Shown: piece by piece, positions 1 through 7,737 of the stretch
Layout of the letters: each line of letters begins with the position of its first letter
Numbering within the stretch: the stretch's first letter is position 1
NCBI GenBank assembly: GCA_902803265.1
Contig: CADCPD010000151.1
Span: 1 to 27,932 of the forward strand
Direction of reading: 5' to 3'
DNA length: 27,932 nucleotides
Origin: an uncultured bacterium
GTDB lineage: Bacteria; Cyanobacteriota; Vampirovibrionia; Gastranaerophilales; Gastranaerophilaceae
Program-made: the position numbers and the translations under genes
Notes under the pieces: generated by a model
Database searches by the model: none
Seen by the model: the letters and a program-made list of their open reading frames with translations, nothing else
What the model was told of the DNA's origin: nothing

Positions 1-75
1 GTTTTGATAGGTTATCTCTATTTAAATGATAAAAAAAGACTTGAAGAAATTTATTCAATAGAAGGTGTTTTATGA
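1..75 (+). CDS. C-terminal end of an unidentified protein (5' truncated)
   Basis: An open frame enters from the left edge and ends in TGA at 73-75. The visible residues are VLIGYLYLNDKKRLEEIYSI followed by EGVL. Only 24 residues are available, too few to name a family. The stop overlaps the start codon of the next gene in an ATGA arrangement (72-75), typical of translational coupling. This suggests the WG-repeat cluster is the continuation of an operon that begins outside the window. The reading frame is directly visible; that it is coding is inferred from the overlap and the sensible composition. Confidence 0.6.
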   Translation, partial: VLIGYLYLNDKKRLEEIYSIEGVL

Positions 76-1103
76 AAAAAATAACAATTTTAGTATTATG
101 CTTTTTGTTCTCTATTATGCAGGCAATCTCGGCTCCTGCTTATAATCCAAATAAGGTGAAGTATGATAATGATAATAAAGTTTTTGCAAATTATCAAGTA
201 ACCAAAGTAGACGGTAAGTACGGTATCTATGATGCATCTGAAGAAAAAAATGTTATAACTCCACAATATGACAGTTTAAAAATGATAAAAGAAGATGGTG
301 CAATTGTATCAAAAAACGGCAAGTATGGTTTTATAGATTACGATAATAATCAAAAAATACCACTTAAATACGATTATTTGTACTATTTGTATGATGGAAG
401 ATTTGGTGTCGTTCAGGACAAAAAATACGGAGTTATAGATGCTTCAGGCAAAAGTATAATAACTCCGCAATATGATTACTTATACAAAGTTAACAGTAAA
501 TATCTCGGGGCTGTAAAAAACGGTAAATGCGGTCTTATAAATTACAATGGCGGAGAAGTTTTACCATTTAATTATGACCATATTAATAAATTAACAAATA
601 ATATAGACAATATTCTTCTTTCTCGTGTCGGAACAAAATACGGATTGCTTGATAATACTCCTCAAGAAGTTGTTACTGCAAAGTATGATAAAATAAGAAG
701 ATTGGATGATTCGTTATATGAACTTAAATCCGGAGAAAAATACGGATTTGCTTATTTACCGACAAAAACTATTGTTGAACCTAAATATGATAGAGTCTAC
801 AGATATTCGGAAAAAGCTGTAAAAGTTCGAAAATACGATAAATTTGGCTTATTAAATAATAATGGAGAAACTATAATTGAGCCAGCTTTTTTATCAATAC
901 AAAAGGTGAATGATTTTTTAATTGCTGTAAAACGTTATGATAAATGGGCAATAGTAGATTTTTCAGGAAAACAAATAACACAACCTGTTTATAATTCATT
1001 TTCGGATATATTAAAAGAAGGTTGGAGAGCTGATGATTTCGCTGAAAAAGAACAGGAAGCTGAAGAAGAAAAACAAAAAACAGAAAATAACTTAAAAAGA
1101 TAA
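72..1103 (+). CDS. Exported WG-repeat protein (about eight repeats)
   Basis: The protein has 343 residues. Residues 1-21 form a Sec signal peptide: a lysine-containing start, a hydrophobic core, and a probable cleavage after AISA. The rest is a series of about eight WG-type repeats of roughly 35-40 residues. Each has a KYG(I/F/V/L)(I/L)(D/N) strand followed by an I.PxYDxL turn (for example near residues 49, 84, 119, 154, 188, 223, 258 and 294). The C-terminal ~20 residues are highly charged (Glu/Lys). WG repeats are thought to form beta-rich solenoids or propellers involved in binding; no catalytic motif is seen. The start is the ATG overlapping the preceding stop. The gene is followed 11 nt later by a second exported, degenerate WG protein and then a third, so they probably share a transcript. 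The molecular role is unknown. Confidence 0.85.
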   Translation: MKKITILVLCFLFSIMQAISAPAYNPNKVKYDNDNKVFANYQVTKVDGKYGIYDASEEKNVITPQYDSLKMIKEDGAIVSKNGKYGFIDYDNNQKIPLKYDYLYYLYDGRFGVVQDKKYGVIDASGKSIITPQYDYLYKVNSKYLGAVKNGKCGLINYNGGEVLPFNYDHINKLTNNIDNILLSRVGTKYGLLDNTPQEVVTAKYDKIRRLDDSLYELKSGEKYGFAYLPTKTIVEPKYDRVYRYSEKAVKVRKYDKFGLLNNNGETIIEPAFLSIQKVNDFLIAVKRYDKWAIVDFSGKQITQPVYNSFSDILKEGWRADDFAEKEQEAEEEKQKTENNLKR

Positions 1104-1114
1104 AAGGATTATTT

Positions 1115-1780
1115 ATGATAAAAAAAATTTTTACAGCATTATTGATTATATTTGCATTTACAGTGCAAACAAGTGAAGCAAAATTATCAAAAAAAATAAA
1201 AAAACAAACATGTAAACCTGTATATACAGTAAAATCAGATATAAATGAAGGTACTCAAATTGTAAAATGCGGAAAAACTTATGGTGTTAGAAACGCTTTT
1301 TCTTTTGTGGTAATTCCTCCTGAATATACTAAAATGATAAATATTGATGACACCTTGATAAAAGCTAAAAAGGGTAAAAATCAATGGGGAATTTTAACTT
1401 ATTTGGGGCATACAATAATTAAGCCTGAATATAAAGATGTTGCAGTCGCAAAGATACAATTAGGAGATAATGATCCTGATTATTTATATTTTGGTAAAGT
1501 TAAAAAATCATGGTATTTCTTGAAAAAGGGTAAAGAAATTCAATTAGTCAAAACAAAACATGGTGAACAATGGGAACCTGTATTCAGAACTACATTACAT
1601 CCTATTCCTCACGAAGTTACTGTTGATGAAAATAAATACCGTCTTTTAATGGGAAAGATGGATATGGGTGATTTGTTGATTAATACTCAAATAAAAGTAT
1701 ATATATCATCTAAATTACCAAAATGGGCAGATTATAAAATTGCGGATTTGGCTTTAATTTCGCTTTTTGAAAATAAGTAA
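1115..1780 (+). CDS. Exported protein with degenerate WG-like repeats
   Basis: The protein has 221 residues with a clear signal peptide (MIKKIFTALLIIFAFTVQTS, then EA before a lysine-rich stretch). Two recognisable WG-like units follow: TYGVRNAFSFVVIPPEYTKM around residues 53-72 and QWGILTYLGHTIIKPEYKDV around 90-109. A weaker third unit contains a SWYFLKKGKE stretch. The C-terminal 80 residues have no repeat I can recognise. It lies between two longer WG-repeat proteins on the same strand, 11 and 24 nt from them. It looks like a diverged paralogue with a different C-terminal module. Export to periplasm or beyond is well supported by the signal peptide; the function is unknown. Confidence 0.75.
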   Translation: MIKKIFTALLIIFAFTVQTSEAKLSKKIKKQTCKPVYTVKSDINEGTQIVKCGKTYGVRNAFSFVVIPPEYTKMINIDDTLIKAKKGKNQWGILTYLGHTIIKPEYKDVAVAKIQLGDNDPDYLYFGKVKKSWYFLKKGKEIQLVKTKHGEQWEPVFRTTLHPIPHEVTVDENKYRLLMGKMDMGDLLINTQIKVYISSKLPKWADYKIADLALISLFENK

Positions 1781-1804
1781 TTAAAATATAAAATAGGATA
1801 AATA

Positions 1805-2728
1805 ATGAAAAAGAAAATTTTTTTATTAATACTTTGTTTAATATTCATCAATACAACTGTTTTTGCAGCGCAAGTACGTAAAAAAGATGTTTATGTATCA
1901 GATTCTATTCCTGGTTCAGGGACTCCATCTTCAACTACAACTACAACTACATCTACATCTACATCTACAATTCCAAGTTCTACTTTTAGTAGGCCAAGTA
2001 AAATTATTACAAAATATTATCTTGTTACTGAAAAGGGTAATAAAGTTTCTACTCAAGAGTATGACTATCTTGAAGAAGTAAATTCAAATTTATTTATTGC
2101 CAGAAATGATGGAAAATATGGTTTAATAAATGGTTTAGGACAAAGTTTGGTTCCTTTTGAATATCAGGAAATAAAATGCTTAAAAACAAACGTTTTAAGA
2201 TTTAAGTATGATGAAAAATTTGGTTTAATGACATTTTCCGGAAGTTTGATTTTGCCTGCAAATTATTCTTATTTGGAAAAAATAGATGACAGAATATTAA
2301 AGTATAATAATGTGGGAAACGCATCTGCAGAAATATCTGGAATAATAAAAAACAGCCAAGTAGGTTTAATGGATTATTCCGGTAATATAATAACATCCCC
2401 AATGTATTCTTATATTGATAAGATTGATAATTACTTATTAAGAGTTATTGTTTCGGCAAATAATGAACAAGGCGGATCTCAACAAGATGCGTTGCCTCCA
2501 GGAATTTCATCTCCTACTGCTGGTTCTGATGCTAAATTAACATATGTTACCGGTAAATACGGCATAATAGATTATTCAGGAAAAGTAGTTTTAAATCCGG
2601 AATATGATTATTTGGCAAAAATAAATAGTACTCTTCTTAAAGTAAAAAAAGGTCAAAGTTGGGGAAGAGTTGAATTTTATCATGGAAATATTCTTAATGT
2701 AATGATGGATTATCAATCTTATTGGTAA
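1805..2728 (+). CDS. Exported WG-repeat protein with Thr/Ser-rich linker
   Basis: The protein has 307 residues. A signal peptide (residues 1-21, ending TVFA) is followed by a low-complexity Thr/Ser linker around residues 38-60 and then about five WG-type repeats. The repeats begin near KYYLVTEKGN, KYGLINGLGQ, KFGLMTFSGS, QVGLMDYSGN and KYGIIDYSGK, each followed by a P.YxYL-like turn. A glycine/serine/proline-rich insertion (around residues 218-240) separates the last two repeats. The linker resembles the disordered spacers that hold an exported binding domain away from a membrane or anchor, but no transmembrane anchor or sorting motif is visible. This is the third member of the tandem cluster. 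A separate dyad and a new gene type follow, so the WG group probably ends here. Confidence 0.85.
   Translation: MKKKIFLLILCLIFINTTVFAAQVRKKDVYVSDSIPGSGTPSSTTTTTTSTSTSTIPSSTFSRPSKIITKYYLVTEKGNKVSTQEYDYLEEVNSNLFIARNDGKYGLINGLGQSLVPFEYQEIKCLKTNVLRFKYDEKFGLMTFSGSLILPANYSYLEKIDDRILKYNNVGNASAEISGIIKNSQVGLMDYSGNIITSPMYSYIDKIDNYLLRVIVSANNEQGGSQQDALPPGISSPTAGSDAKLTYVTGKYGIIDYSGKVVLNPEYDYLAKINSTLLKVKKGQSWGRVEFYHGNILNVMMDYQSYW
1932..1970 (+). repeat. In-frame hexanucleotide microsatellite (ACAACT/ACATCT)
   Basis: Tandem six-base units, first two ACAACT-type and then three ACATCT-type, encode the Thr/Ser linker of the third WG-repeat protein. Because the unit is six bases, a change in copy number would alter linker length without a frameshift. 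Confidence 0.8.
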
Positions 2729-2734
2729 AAAATA

Positions 2735-2768
2735 TTTGTTAGTGATATAAATAATATGTACTAACAAA
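2735..2768. promoter_or_regulatory. 9-bp dyad between WG cluster and carbonic anhydrase gene
   Basis: TTTGTTAGT at 2735-2743 is perfectly complementary to ACTAACAAA at 2760-2768, with a 16-base AT-rich spacer containing TATAA-like sequence. It lies 13 bases before the next ATG, directly upstream of its AAGGAT ribosome-binding site. It could be an operator around a promoter -10 region or an RNA hairpin separating the two transcripts. There is no T-run after it on the plus strand, so an ordinary plus-strand intrinsic terminator is less likely. Confidence 0.45.
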
Positions 2769-2781
2769 AAGGATATTTACT

Positions 2782-3438
2782 ATGAAAAAGATATTATTAA
2801 CTTTGATTTGCCTATTAATCGGTAATTTTTCGTTTGCACATGAAGTTGAAAATTTATCTGCTGACGAAGCTATGAAACTTCTAAAAACAGGTAATGAGCA
2901 TTTTAGAACAATGCATTTAAACCATCCTCATCAAACAAAAAAAGCGAGAGAAAGTTTGGTGAAAGGGCAGCATCCGTTTGTTGCAATATTGACTTGTTCA
3001 GATTCGAGAGTACCTGCAGAAATTATTTTTGATCAAGGGTTAGGCGATATTTTTGAAATAAGAAATGCAGGAAATGTTCTTGATAACCATGTAATAGGAA
3101 GCATTGAATATGCGGTTGTACATTTGGGTGTAAAACTTGTAGTTGTTATGGGACACGAAGATTGCGGTGCAGTTACTGCAACAGTTAATAATGTTGATGA
3201 AACAAAGTATATTAATAGCCTTATAAAATCAATAAAACCTGCTTTAAAAATGTATGAAAAAGAGCATCAAGAAGGTTGCAAACTTACTAATGTAATAAAA
3301 AATAATGCAATATTGAATGTTGAAAAGATTTTAGATCAAGACGGTTTATTAAAAGATTATGTTAAAAATAAAGGTTTAAAAATTGTTCCTGCTTATTATC
3401 ACTTAAGTACAGGTGAGGTGGAGTTTTTAACTAAATGA
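2782..3438 (+). CDS. Exported beta-class carbonic anhydrase
   Basis: The 218-residue protein catalyses CO2 + H2O to bicarbonate + H+ using one zinc per active site. The beta-class signature is intact. Zinc ligands are Cys72 (in CSDSR), His125 and Cys128 (in GHEDCGAV), and the Asp74/Arg76 dyad is present. Conserved stretches DQGLGDIFEIRNAGN and GSIEYAVVHLGVKLVVVMGH also match the family. Unlike the second carbonic anhydrase in this window, it begins with a signal peptide (residues 1-19, cleavage before HEVEN). It should therefore act in the periplasm, converting CO2 and bicarbonate at the cell surface. Its TGA stop overlaps the ATG of the downstream cytidylyltransferase (ATGA at 3435-3438), so translation is probably coupled. 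Family assignment is firm; the localisation is inferred. Confidence 0.93.
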   Translation: MKKILLTLICLLIGNFSFAHEVENLSADEAMKLLKTGNEHFRTMHLNHPHQTKKARESLVKGQHPFVAILTCSDSRVPAEIIFDQGLGDIFEIRNAGNVLDNHVIGSIEYAVVHLGVKLVVVMGHEDCGAVTATVNNVDETKYINSLIKSIKPALKMYEKEHQEGCKLTNVIKNNAILNVEKILDQDGLLKDYVKNKGLKIVPAYYHLSTGEVEFLTK

Positions 3439-4127
3439 AAAACATTGCATTAATTCTTGCATCAGGAACAGGTGAAAGATTTGGCTTAAATATTCCAAAA
3501 CAGTTTTATGAAATAAATGGTAAAACTATTTTGGAATATTCAATTGATGCTTTTGAAAACCATGAAAACATTGATGAAATTATTTTGGTAACAAATCCTT
3601 TATTCAGAGATTTAACACAGGAAATTTTGAATAAAAATAATTACAAAAAAATAACAAAGCTTTTGAATGGCGGAAAAACAAGAGTCGAAAGTTCTTATAT
3701 AGGAACAAAAGATATCGAAGATGATGTAAATGTTTTAATTCATGATGCTGTGAGACCTTTTGCAGATAAAGAAATTATAGACAGAAATATTGAAGCCCTT
3801 GAAAAATATAACGCTGTAGGTACTGCGATAAATTCGGCAGATACAATAATAGAAGTTGATGACAACGGATTTATAACTCAAATTCCAAACAGAAAATATT
3901 TAAGACGAATACAAACTCCTCAATCTTTTAAATCAGAACTTATAAAACAAGCTCATAAACTTGCTCTAGAGGATAAATCTGCAGTTTTTACAGATGATTG
4001 TGGTCTTGTTGTAAGATATAATTTAGATAAAATATTTATTGTAGAAGGCAGTGAAAATAATATTAAAATCACCACAAAAGATGATTTGAATATTGTTAAA
4101 AATATTTTGGAAAAGTTTGATGTTTAA
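3435..4127 (+). CDS. ispD: IspD/TarI-family cytidylyltransferase, probably MEP-pathway IspD
   Basis: The protein has 230 residues, the usual length for IspD, which makes CDP-methylerythritol from CTP and MEP in isoprenoid precursor synthesis. The N-terminal nucleotide-binding motif LASGTGERFGLNIPKQF contains the expected Arg15 and Lys22. IHDAVRPF, QTPQSF and the C-terminal NIKITTKDDL motif are all present. The HDAVRP and QTPQSF forms are also typical of TarI, the ribitol-phosphate cytidylyltransferase used in cell-surface polymer synthesis, and the next gene is a FkbM-like methyltransferase. No ribitol-phosphate dehydrogenase (TarJ) is present beside it. I favour IspD by general resemblance but cannot exclude a CDP-alditol role. 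The start overlaps the carbonic anhydrase stop by four bases. Confidence 0.75.
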   Translation: MKNIALILASGTGERFGLNIPKQFYEINGKTILEYSIDAFENHENIDEIILVTNPLFRDLTQEILNKNNYKKITKLLNGGKTRVESSYIGTKDIEDDVNVLIHDAVRPFADKEIIDRNIEALEKYNAVGTAINSADTIIEVDDNGFITQIPNRKYLRRIQTPQSFKSELIKQAHKLALEDKSAVFTDDCGLVVRYNLDKIFIVEGSENNIKITTKDDLNIVKNILEKFDV

Positions 4128-5184
4128 AATTGATTTGACTTTATATAATATTTTATCAAATGTAAAAAAACGAGATACCGTAGCAATTTATGGTACATCA
4201 AGGGTAGCTTTAGAAATAAAAAAATATATTTTTGAAAAAAGACCGGATTTAAAAATAGCTTTTTTTGTGGATTATAAAGTTGAGGATAAACGCTACCAAG
4301 ATGGTATAAAAGTAATTGATTTTAAAGAATTTTTGAAACAAGGAAATAAAGTTGATAATATAATCATTGCAAAACGTGATAATTTCCATGCAATGTCTCA
4401 ATTATTTACAAAAGCTGATATTCATTATGTTGAAGTTTCCGAAAAAGATGCACAAAAATTGCAATATCTTCATTACGATACTGTAAAAGATATGTTGGAT
4501 GATGAACTCGATATAGAACGTTTTGAGGTAATTTTTAACAGTTCGTTAAAGCAAGATAACAGTTACTTTACAGATTATGTTAAAGAACATCCTGTATGTT
4601 CTTTGAATAATGAATATTTAGAATATTTAGTTAAGAATAAAATAAAAACTGTCGTTGATACCGGTGAAAATAATGGCTATAACAGTATGGTTTTTCAAAA
4701 TGAAATAAAAACAGCAGAGAAAATTTATTGTTTTGATGCTTTACATGATTACGTTTCAAATGGAATGATTATTCCAAGAAAAAGAAAAGAACTTACTTTT
4801 TATAAAATTATAAAGTATTCAGATAAAATAGAAATGGTTGGAAATATTTTATGGAATGTTGAAAATGCAAAAGTTTTTTTAAGACAAGCTTTAAAAACAA
4901 CAACATTAGATAATTTCCGTATAAAAATAAAAAGAAAAATTGATTTTATAAAATTTGATATAGATGCTTTAGAATTAAATGTTTTAAAAGGTTGTATAAA
5001 AACAATAAAACATGATAGACCTCAACTAGCATTCAAAATATTTGAAACGCCTTGTCGAGATTATGTAGAAATTATGATGTATTTAAGTCAATACCTAAAG
5101 AATTATAAATACAAAATAGGTCTTTATAATGACAGAAAAAATGAAAGCATATTATACTGTATTCCTGATGAATTATTAGATTAA
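4120..5184 (+). CDS. FkbM-like methyltransferase with N-terminal Rossmann-type sugar-nucleotide domain
   Basis: I place the start at the ATG at 4120 (354 residues), which overlaps the previous stop by 8 bases and has a GGAAAA element five bases upstream. The open frame extends further to a TTG inside ispD, which is less likely. Residues ~15-110 look like a Rossmann-type module (YGTSRVALEIKKYI, then FFVDYK and a conserved DGIKVIDFKEF turn), as seen fused to transferases of surface-polysaccharide pathways. Residues ~170-345 resemble FkbM methyltransferases: VDTGENNGYNSMVF for SAM binding, TTLDNF, IDFIKFDIDALELNVLKG and a late P.LAFKI strand. The usual glycine-rich SAM loop is weak (DTGENNGYNS), so activity is uncertain. 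The substrate is unknown, possibly a glycan. The gene converges on waaA, and the stop codons overlap by four bases. Confidence 0.65.
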   Translation: MFKIDLTLYNILSNVKKRDTVAIYGTSRVALEIKKYIFEKRPDLKIAFFVDYKVEDKRYQDGIKVIDFKEFLKQGNKVDNIIIAKRDNFHAMSQLFTKADIHYVEVSEKDAQKLQYLHYDTVKDMLDDELDIERFEVIFNSSLKQDNSYFTDYVKEHPVCSLNNEYLEYLVKNKIKTVVDTGENNGYNSMVFQNEIKTAEKIYCFDALHDYVSNGMIIPRKRKELTFYKIIKYSDKIEMVGNILWNVENAKVFLRQALKTTTLDNFRIKIKRKIDFIKFDIDALELNVLKGCIKTIKHDRPQLAFKIFETPCRDYVEIMMYLSQYLKNYKYKIGLYNDRKNESILYCIPDELLD

Positions 5185-6425
5185 GAGTTTCTAATTTTAT
5201 TTATAACAAAATCAATAGCACCTCTGTTTTGTTCGAAAGCTTTGCAGCAATTATTGCATACTTCAACATAATAATTATTATCTTCAAGAAGTTTTAAAAG
5301 TTCTTGTTCAAATTCGTCTTGAGTGTTAACAACTTTTCCTGCTTGTTGTTCTGTTAAAGCCGCATAAATTCCTCTAAAATTTGAGATTGTAGGGCCTGAA
5401 ATAACAGGCTTATTAAATATTGCCGCTTCAAGAGGGTTATGTCCTCCTGTTTTTGAAAAACTTCCGCCAATAAAGGCTATATCGCAAAAATAATATAATT
5501 TTGCTAATTTTCCTATGACATCAAGAATAAGAATATCATTATCTTTAAAGCTATCACCTTTTGAATAATATCCAAACTTATATCCTGTTTTTTCAATCAA
5601 ATTTGTAATTTCATCTAATCTTGTTAAGTGTCTAGGTGCAAGTAGTAATTTTGTATTTTGATGTTTTTTATGAACATTATCAAACGTTTCTAATACAATT
5701 TCATCTTCGCCTTTATGAGTACTTCCAGCTAAAATAACTTTACAGTCGGCTTTATCAAATTTTATATCATCTGGAATTTTCCCTTCGATATCAAATTTTA
5801 GATTTCCCATAACTTCACAAGTTTCCGGACCAGCACCCATTTTTAAAAATTTTTGTTTATCAGCTTCTGACTGAGTTAATATTTTTGTATAAGTTTTATC
5901 AAAAATCATTCTGAAAAATGCGGATAAATGTTTATAATATTTGAACGAGTGGTCAGAAATTCTTCCGTTTATAATAAATAACGGAATATTTCTCTTGCTT
6001 ACCATATAAGAAAAATTAGGCCAAATTTCTGTTTCTGCAATGATAACTTTTTCAGGATGAATTTTATTTAAAAAGACACTTATAAATGGAGGAAAATCAG
6101 GAGGAAAATAAAGAACCTGATGCGCAATATCTTTAAATTTTGATTCGGCAAGTTCTTTTCCTGTATTTGTTCCTGCTGTAACTATAATTTTATAATCAGT
6201 TAATATTGTTGACGCTTTTTTAACTAAATCTTCAATAGCTATAATTTCTCCAACTGAAACGCCATGAAACATTATGGTTTTACCTTCAATTTTTTTTATT
6301 TTGAATATTTTCAAGAACCCTAAAAGTCTTACAAATAAGTCATGTCTGAAACAAGCTGCTATAAGATATAGCGGTAATATTATAACTATAAATATAATTG
6401 TTGATAAAATTGCATATATTAACAT
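5181..6425 (-). CDS. waaA: 3-deoxy-D-manno-octulosonic acid (Kdo) transferase
   Basis: WaaA/KdtA transfers Kdo from CMP-Kdo to lipid A precursor at the inner face of the cytoplasmic membrane. With the ATG at 6425 the protein has 414 residues, normal for the family. An N-terminal membrane-anchoring hydrophobic stretch (residues 1-24) is followed by MFHGVSVGEI, whose Glu60 corresponds to the catalytic base. ETEIWPN, INGRISDHSF, the GNLKFD linker, GSTHKGED, APRHL and the GGSFSKTGGHNPLEAA nucleotide-sugar motif follow in order. The frame stays open to a TTG at 6461, but that TTG is the first half of a near-consensus -35 box, so I reject it as the start. The presence of waaA implies a lipopolysaccharide-bearing outer membrane. 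The gene stands alone on the minus strand, divergent from the aminotransferase. Confidence 0.92.
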   Translation of the reverse strand: MLIYAILSTIIFIVIILPLYLIAACFRHDLFVRLLGFLKIFKIKKIEGKTIMFHGVSVGEIIAIEDLVKKASTILTDYKIIVTAGTNTGKELAESKFKDIAHQVLYFPPDFPPFISVFLNKIHPEKVIIAETEIWPNFSYMVSKRNIPLFIINGRISDHSFKYYKHLSAFFRMIFDKTYTKILTQSEADKQKFLKMGAGPETCEVMGNLKFDIEGKIPDDIKFDKADCKVILAGSTHKGEDEIVLETFDNVHKKHQNTKLLLAPRHLTRLDEITNLIEKTGYKFGYYSKGDSFKDNDILILDVIGKLAKLYYFCDIAFIGGSFSKTGGHNPLEAAIFNKPVISGPTISNFRGIYAALTEQQAGKVVNTQDEFEQELLKLLEDNNYYVEVCNNCCKAFEQNRGAIDFVINKIRNS

Positions 6426-6432
6426 ATGTGTA

Positions 6433-6461
6433 ATTATACTCAAAATTTCATTTTTATGCAA
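6433..6461 (-). promoter_or_regulatory. Sigma-70-type promoter for waaA, leaderless geometry
   Basis: On the minus strand TTGCAT (6461-6456) and a perfect TATAAT (6438-6433) are separated by exactly 17 bases. The -10 box ends 7 bases before the ATG at 6425, so transcription would begin at or next to the start codon. No Shine-Dalgarno is present at a usable distance. Confidence 0.65.
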
Positions 6462-6506
6462 AAATATATATATAAATAATGAAATTGGGAAGCAGAGGAG
6501 AAAAAA

Positions 6507-7655
6507 ATGAAAGATAAAATGTTTTTAATGATACCCGGCCCAACACCGGTTCCGGAAACTGTTTTGCTTGCTATGGCTAAACATCCTATAGGTCATAGAA
6601 GTGGTGAATTTGAAGCTATTCTTAAATATTGTTATGAAGGTTTAAAAGAAATTTTCCAAACAAAAAATGATGTATTTATATACGCAGCAAGCGGTACAGG
6701 TGCTATGGAAGCAGCTTTATCAAATTTAATAAATGAAGGTGATAAAGTTTTATCATTAGTAATTGGTAATTTTGGAAACAGATGGGCAAAAATTGCAAAA
6801 TCATTAGGCGCAGAAGTTCAAACAATAGATAAAGCTTATGGCGAAACTGTTAGTGTTGAAGAATTAAAAGCTGTATTAGATGCTGATGTGAATAAAGAAA
6901 TAAAAATTGTAACAATGACTCATTCAGAAACTTCAACAGGTGCTAAGAACGATGTTCAAGCTTTGTGTAAGCTTGTTCAAGAACACGGTGCGTTATCTGT
7001 CGTTGACGGTGTTACATCTGTTTCTGCAATGGAAGTAAAAATGGATGAATGGGGAATTGATGTATTAGTATCAGGTTCTCAAAAAGGATTTATGATACCT
7101 CCCGGATTAAGTTTCTTGGCTGCATCAGATAAAGCGTATGCAGTATATGAACAATGTAAACATCCAAGCTTCTATTTTGATTGGGCTGCGCACAGAAAAG
7201 CTGTAAGAAATAATACAACTCCATATACTGCTGCTGTAAATTTAATTTTTGCTTTGCAGGCTGCAATAGAAATGATTAAAGAAGAAGGTATGGAAAAGAT
7301 TTATGCAAGACATAAAAAACACGCTCTTGCAATTCGTTCGGCAATAAGAGCTATCGGCTTAAAGTTGTTTGTTGAAGACGATGATAAAGCAAGTTATTCA
7401 ATCACTTCAATTCTTCCGCCTGAAGGTGTAAGTGTTCCTGATATCAGAAGCGGATTGAAAAAAGATTACGATATTATTGTTGCAAACGGACAAAATGACT
7501 TGAAAGACAAAATTTTCAGAATGGGTACATTAGGTTTTGTATCAGAACGTGATGTGCTAACTGCAGTTGCATCTTTGGAAGCTGTTCTTTATAAACTTGG
7601 TTATAAGTTTGAACTTGGAACAGGTGTTAAAGCTGCAATTGAATATATGAAATAA
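6507..7655 (+). CDS. Class V PLP aminotransferase (alanine/serine-glyoxylate or -pyruvate type)
   Basis: The protein has 382 residues, full length for the small class V aminotransferases that act on alanine, serine and glyoxylate or pyruvate. It opens with the characteristic MIPGPTPVPETVLLAMAKHP and GHRSGEF segment. AASGTGAMEAA (residues ~60-70) binds the cofactor phosphate. VVDGVTSVS carries the pyridine-contacting Asp167, and SGSQKGFMIPPG carries the Schiff-base Lys193. The family is widespread in Cyanobacteria. In a fermentative host the exact amino donor and acceptor cannot be read from sequence. The start has an excellent ribosome-binding site (AGAGGAG at 6494-6500). A strong hairpin terminator closes the gene, so it is probably monocistronic. 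It is divergent from waaA with an 81-base spacer. Confidence 0.88.
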   Translation: MKDKMFLMIPGPTPVPETVLLAMAKHPIGHRSGEFEAILKYCYEGLKEIFQTKNDVFIYAASGTGAMEAALSNLINEGDKVLSLVIGNFGNRWAKIAKSLGAEVQTIDKAYGETVSVEELKAVLDADVNKEIKIVTMTHSETSTGAKNDVQALCKLVQEHGALSVVDGVTSVSAMEVKMDEWGIDVLVSGSQKGFMIPPGLSFLAASDKAYAVYEQCKHPSFYFDWAAHRKAVRNNTTPYTAAVNLIFALQAAIEMIKEEGMEKIYARHKKHALAIRSAIRAIGLKLFVEDDDKASYSITSILPPEGVSVPDIRSGLKKDYDIIVANGQNDLKDKIFRMGTLGFVSERDVLTAVASLEAVLYKLGYKFELGTGVKAAIEYMK

Positions 7656-7671
7656 GCTATTTTTAATGATA

Positions 7672-7714
7672 AAAAGTTCCTAACTGATATATATCAGTTA
7701 GGAACTTTTATTTT
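7672..7714 (+). terminator. Intrinsic terminator with a 19-bp perfect stem
   Basis: The arms 7672-7690 and 7691-7709 are perfect reverse complements around a central GATATATC, followed by TTTTATTTT-like sequence. The A-run on the other side would give a matching T-run on the minus strand, so it could work in both directions. It ends the aminotransferase transcript. Confidence 0.85.
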
Positions 7715-7722
7715 AAATATTA

Positions 7723-7731
7723 TGATATAAT
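7723..7731 (+). promoter_or_regulatory. Extended -10 promoter for the membrane glycosyltransferase gene
   Basis: TGATATAAT is an extended -10 element (TG-N-TATAAT). It lies just after the terminator and ends six bases before the ATG at 7738. No good -35 box is seen at 16-18 bases, which is compatible with an extended -10 promoter. The geometry predicts a leaderless or almost leaderless mRNA. Confidence 0.55.
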
Positions 7732-7737
7732 CATTTT

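Noticed and set aside
6426..6461. waaA starting at the TTG at 6461
   Set aside because: The extra 12 codons have no ribosome-binding site and coincide with a -35/-10 pair at ideal 17-base spacing; the ATG at 6425 gives the normal family length.
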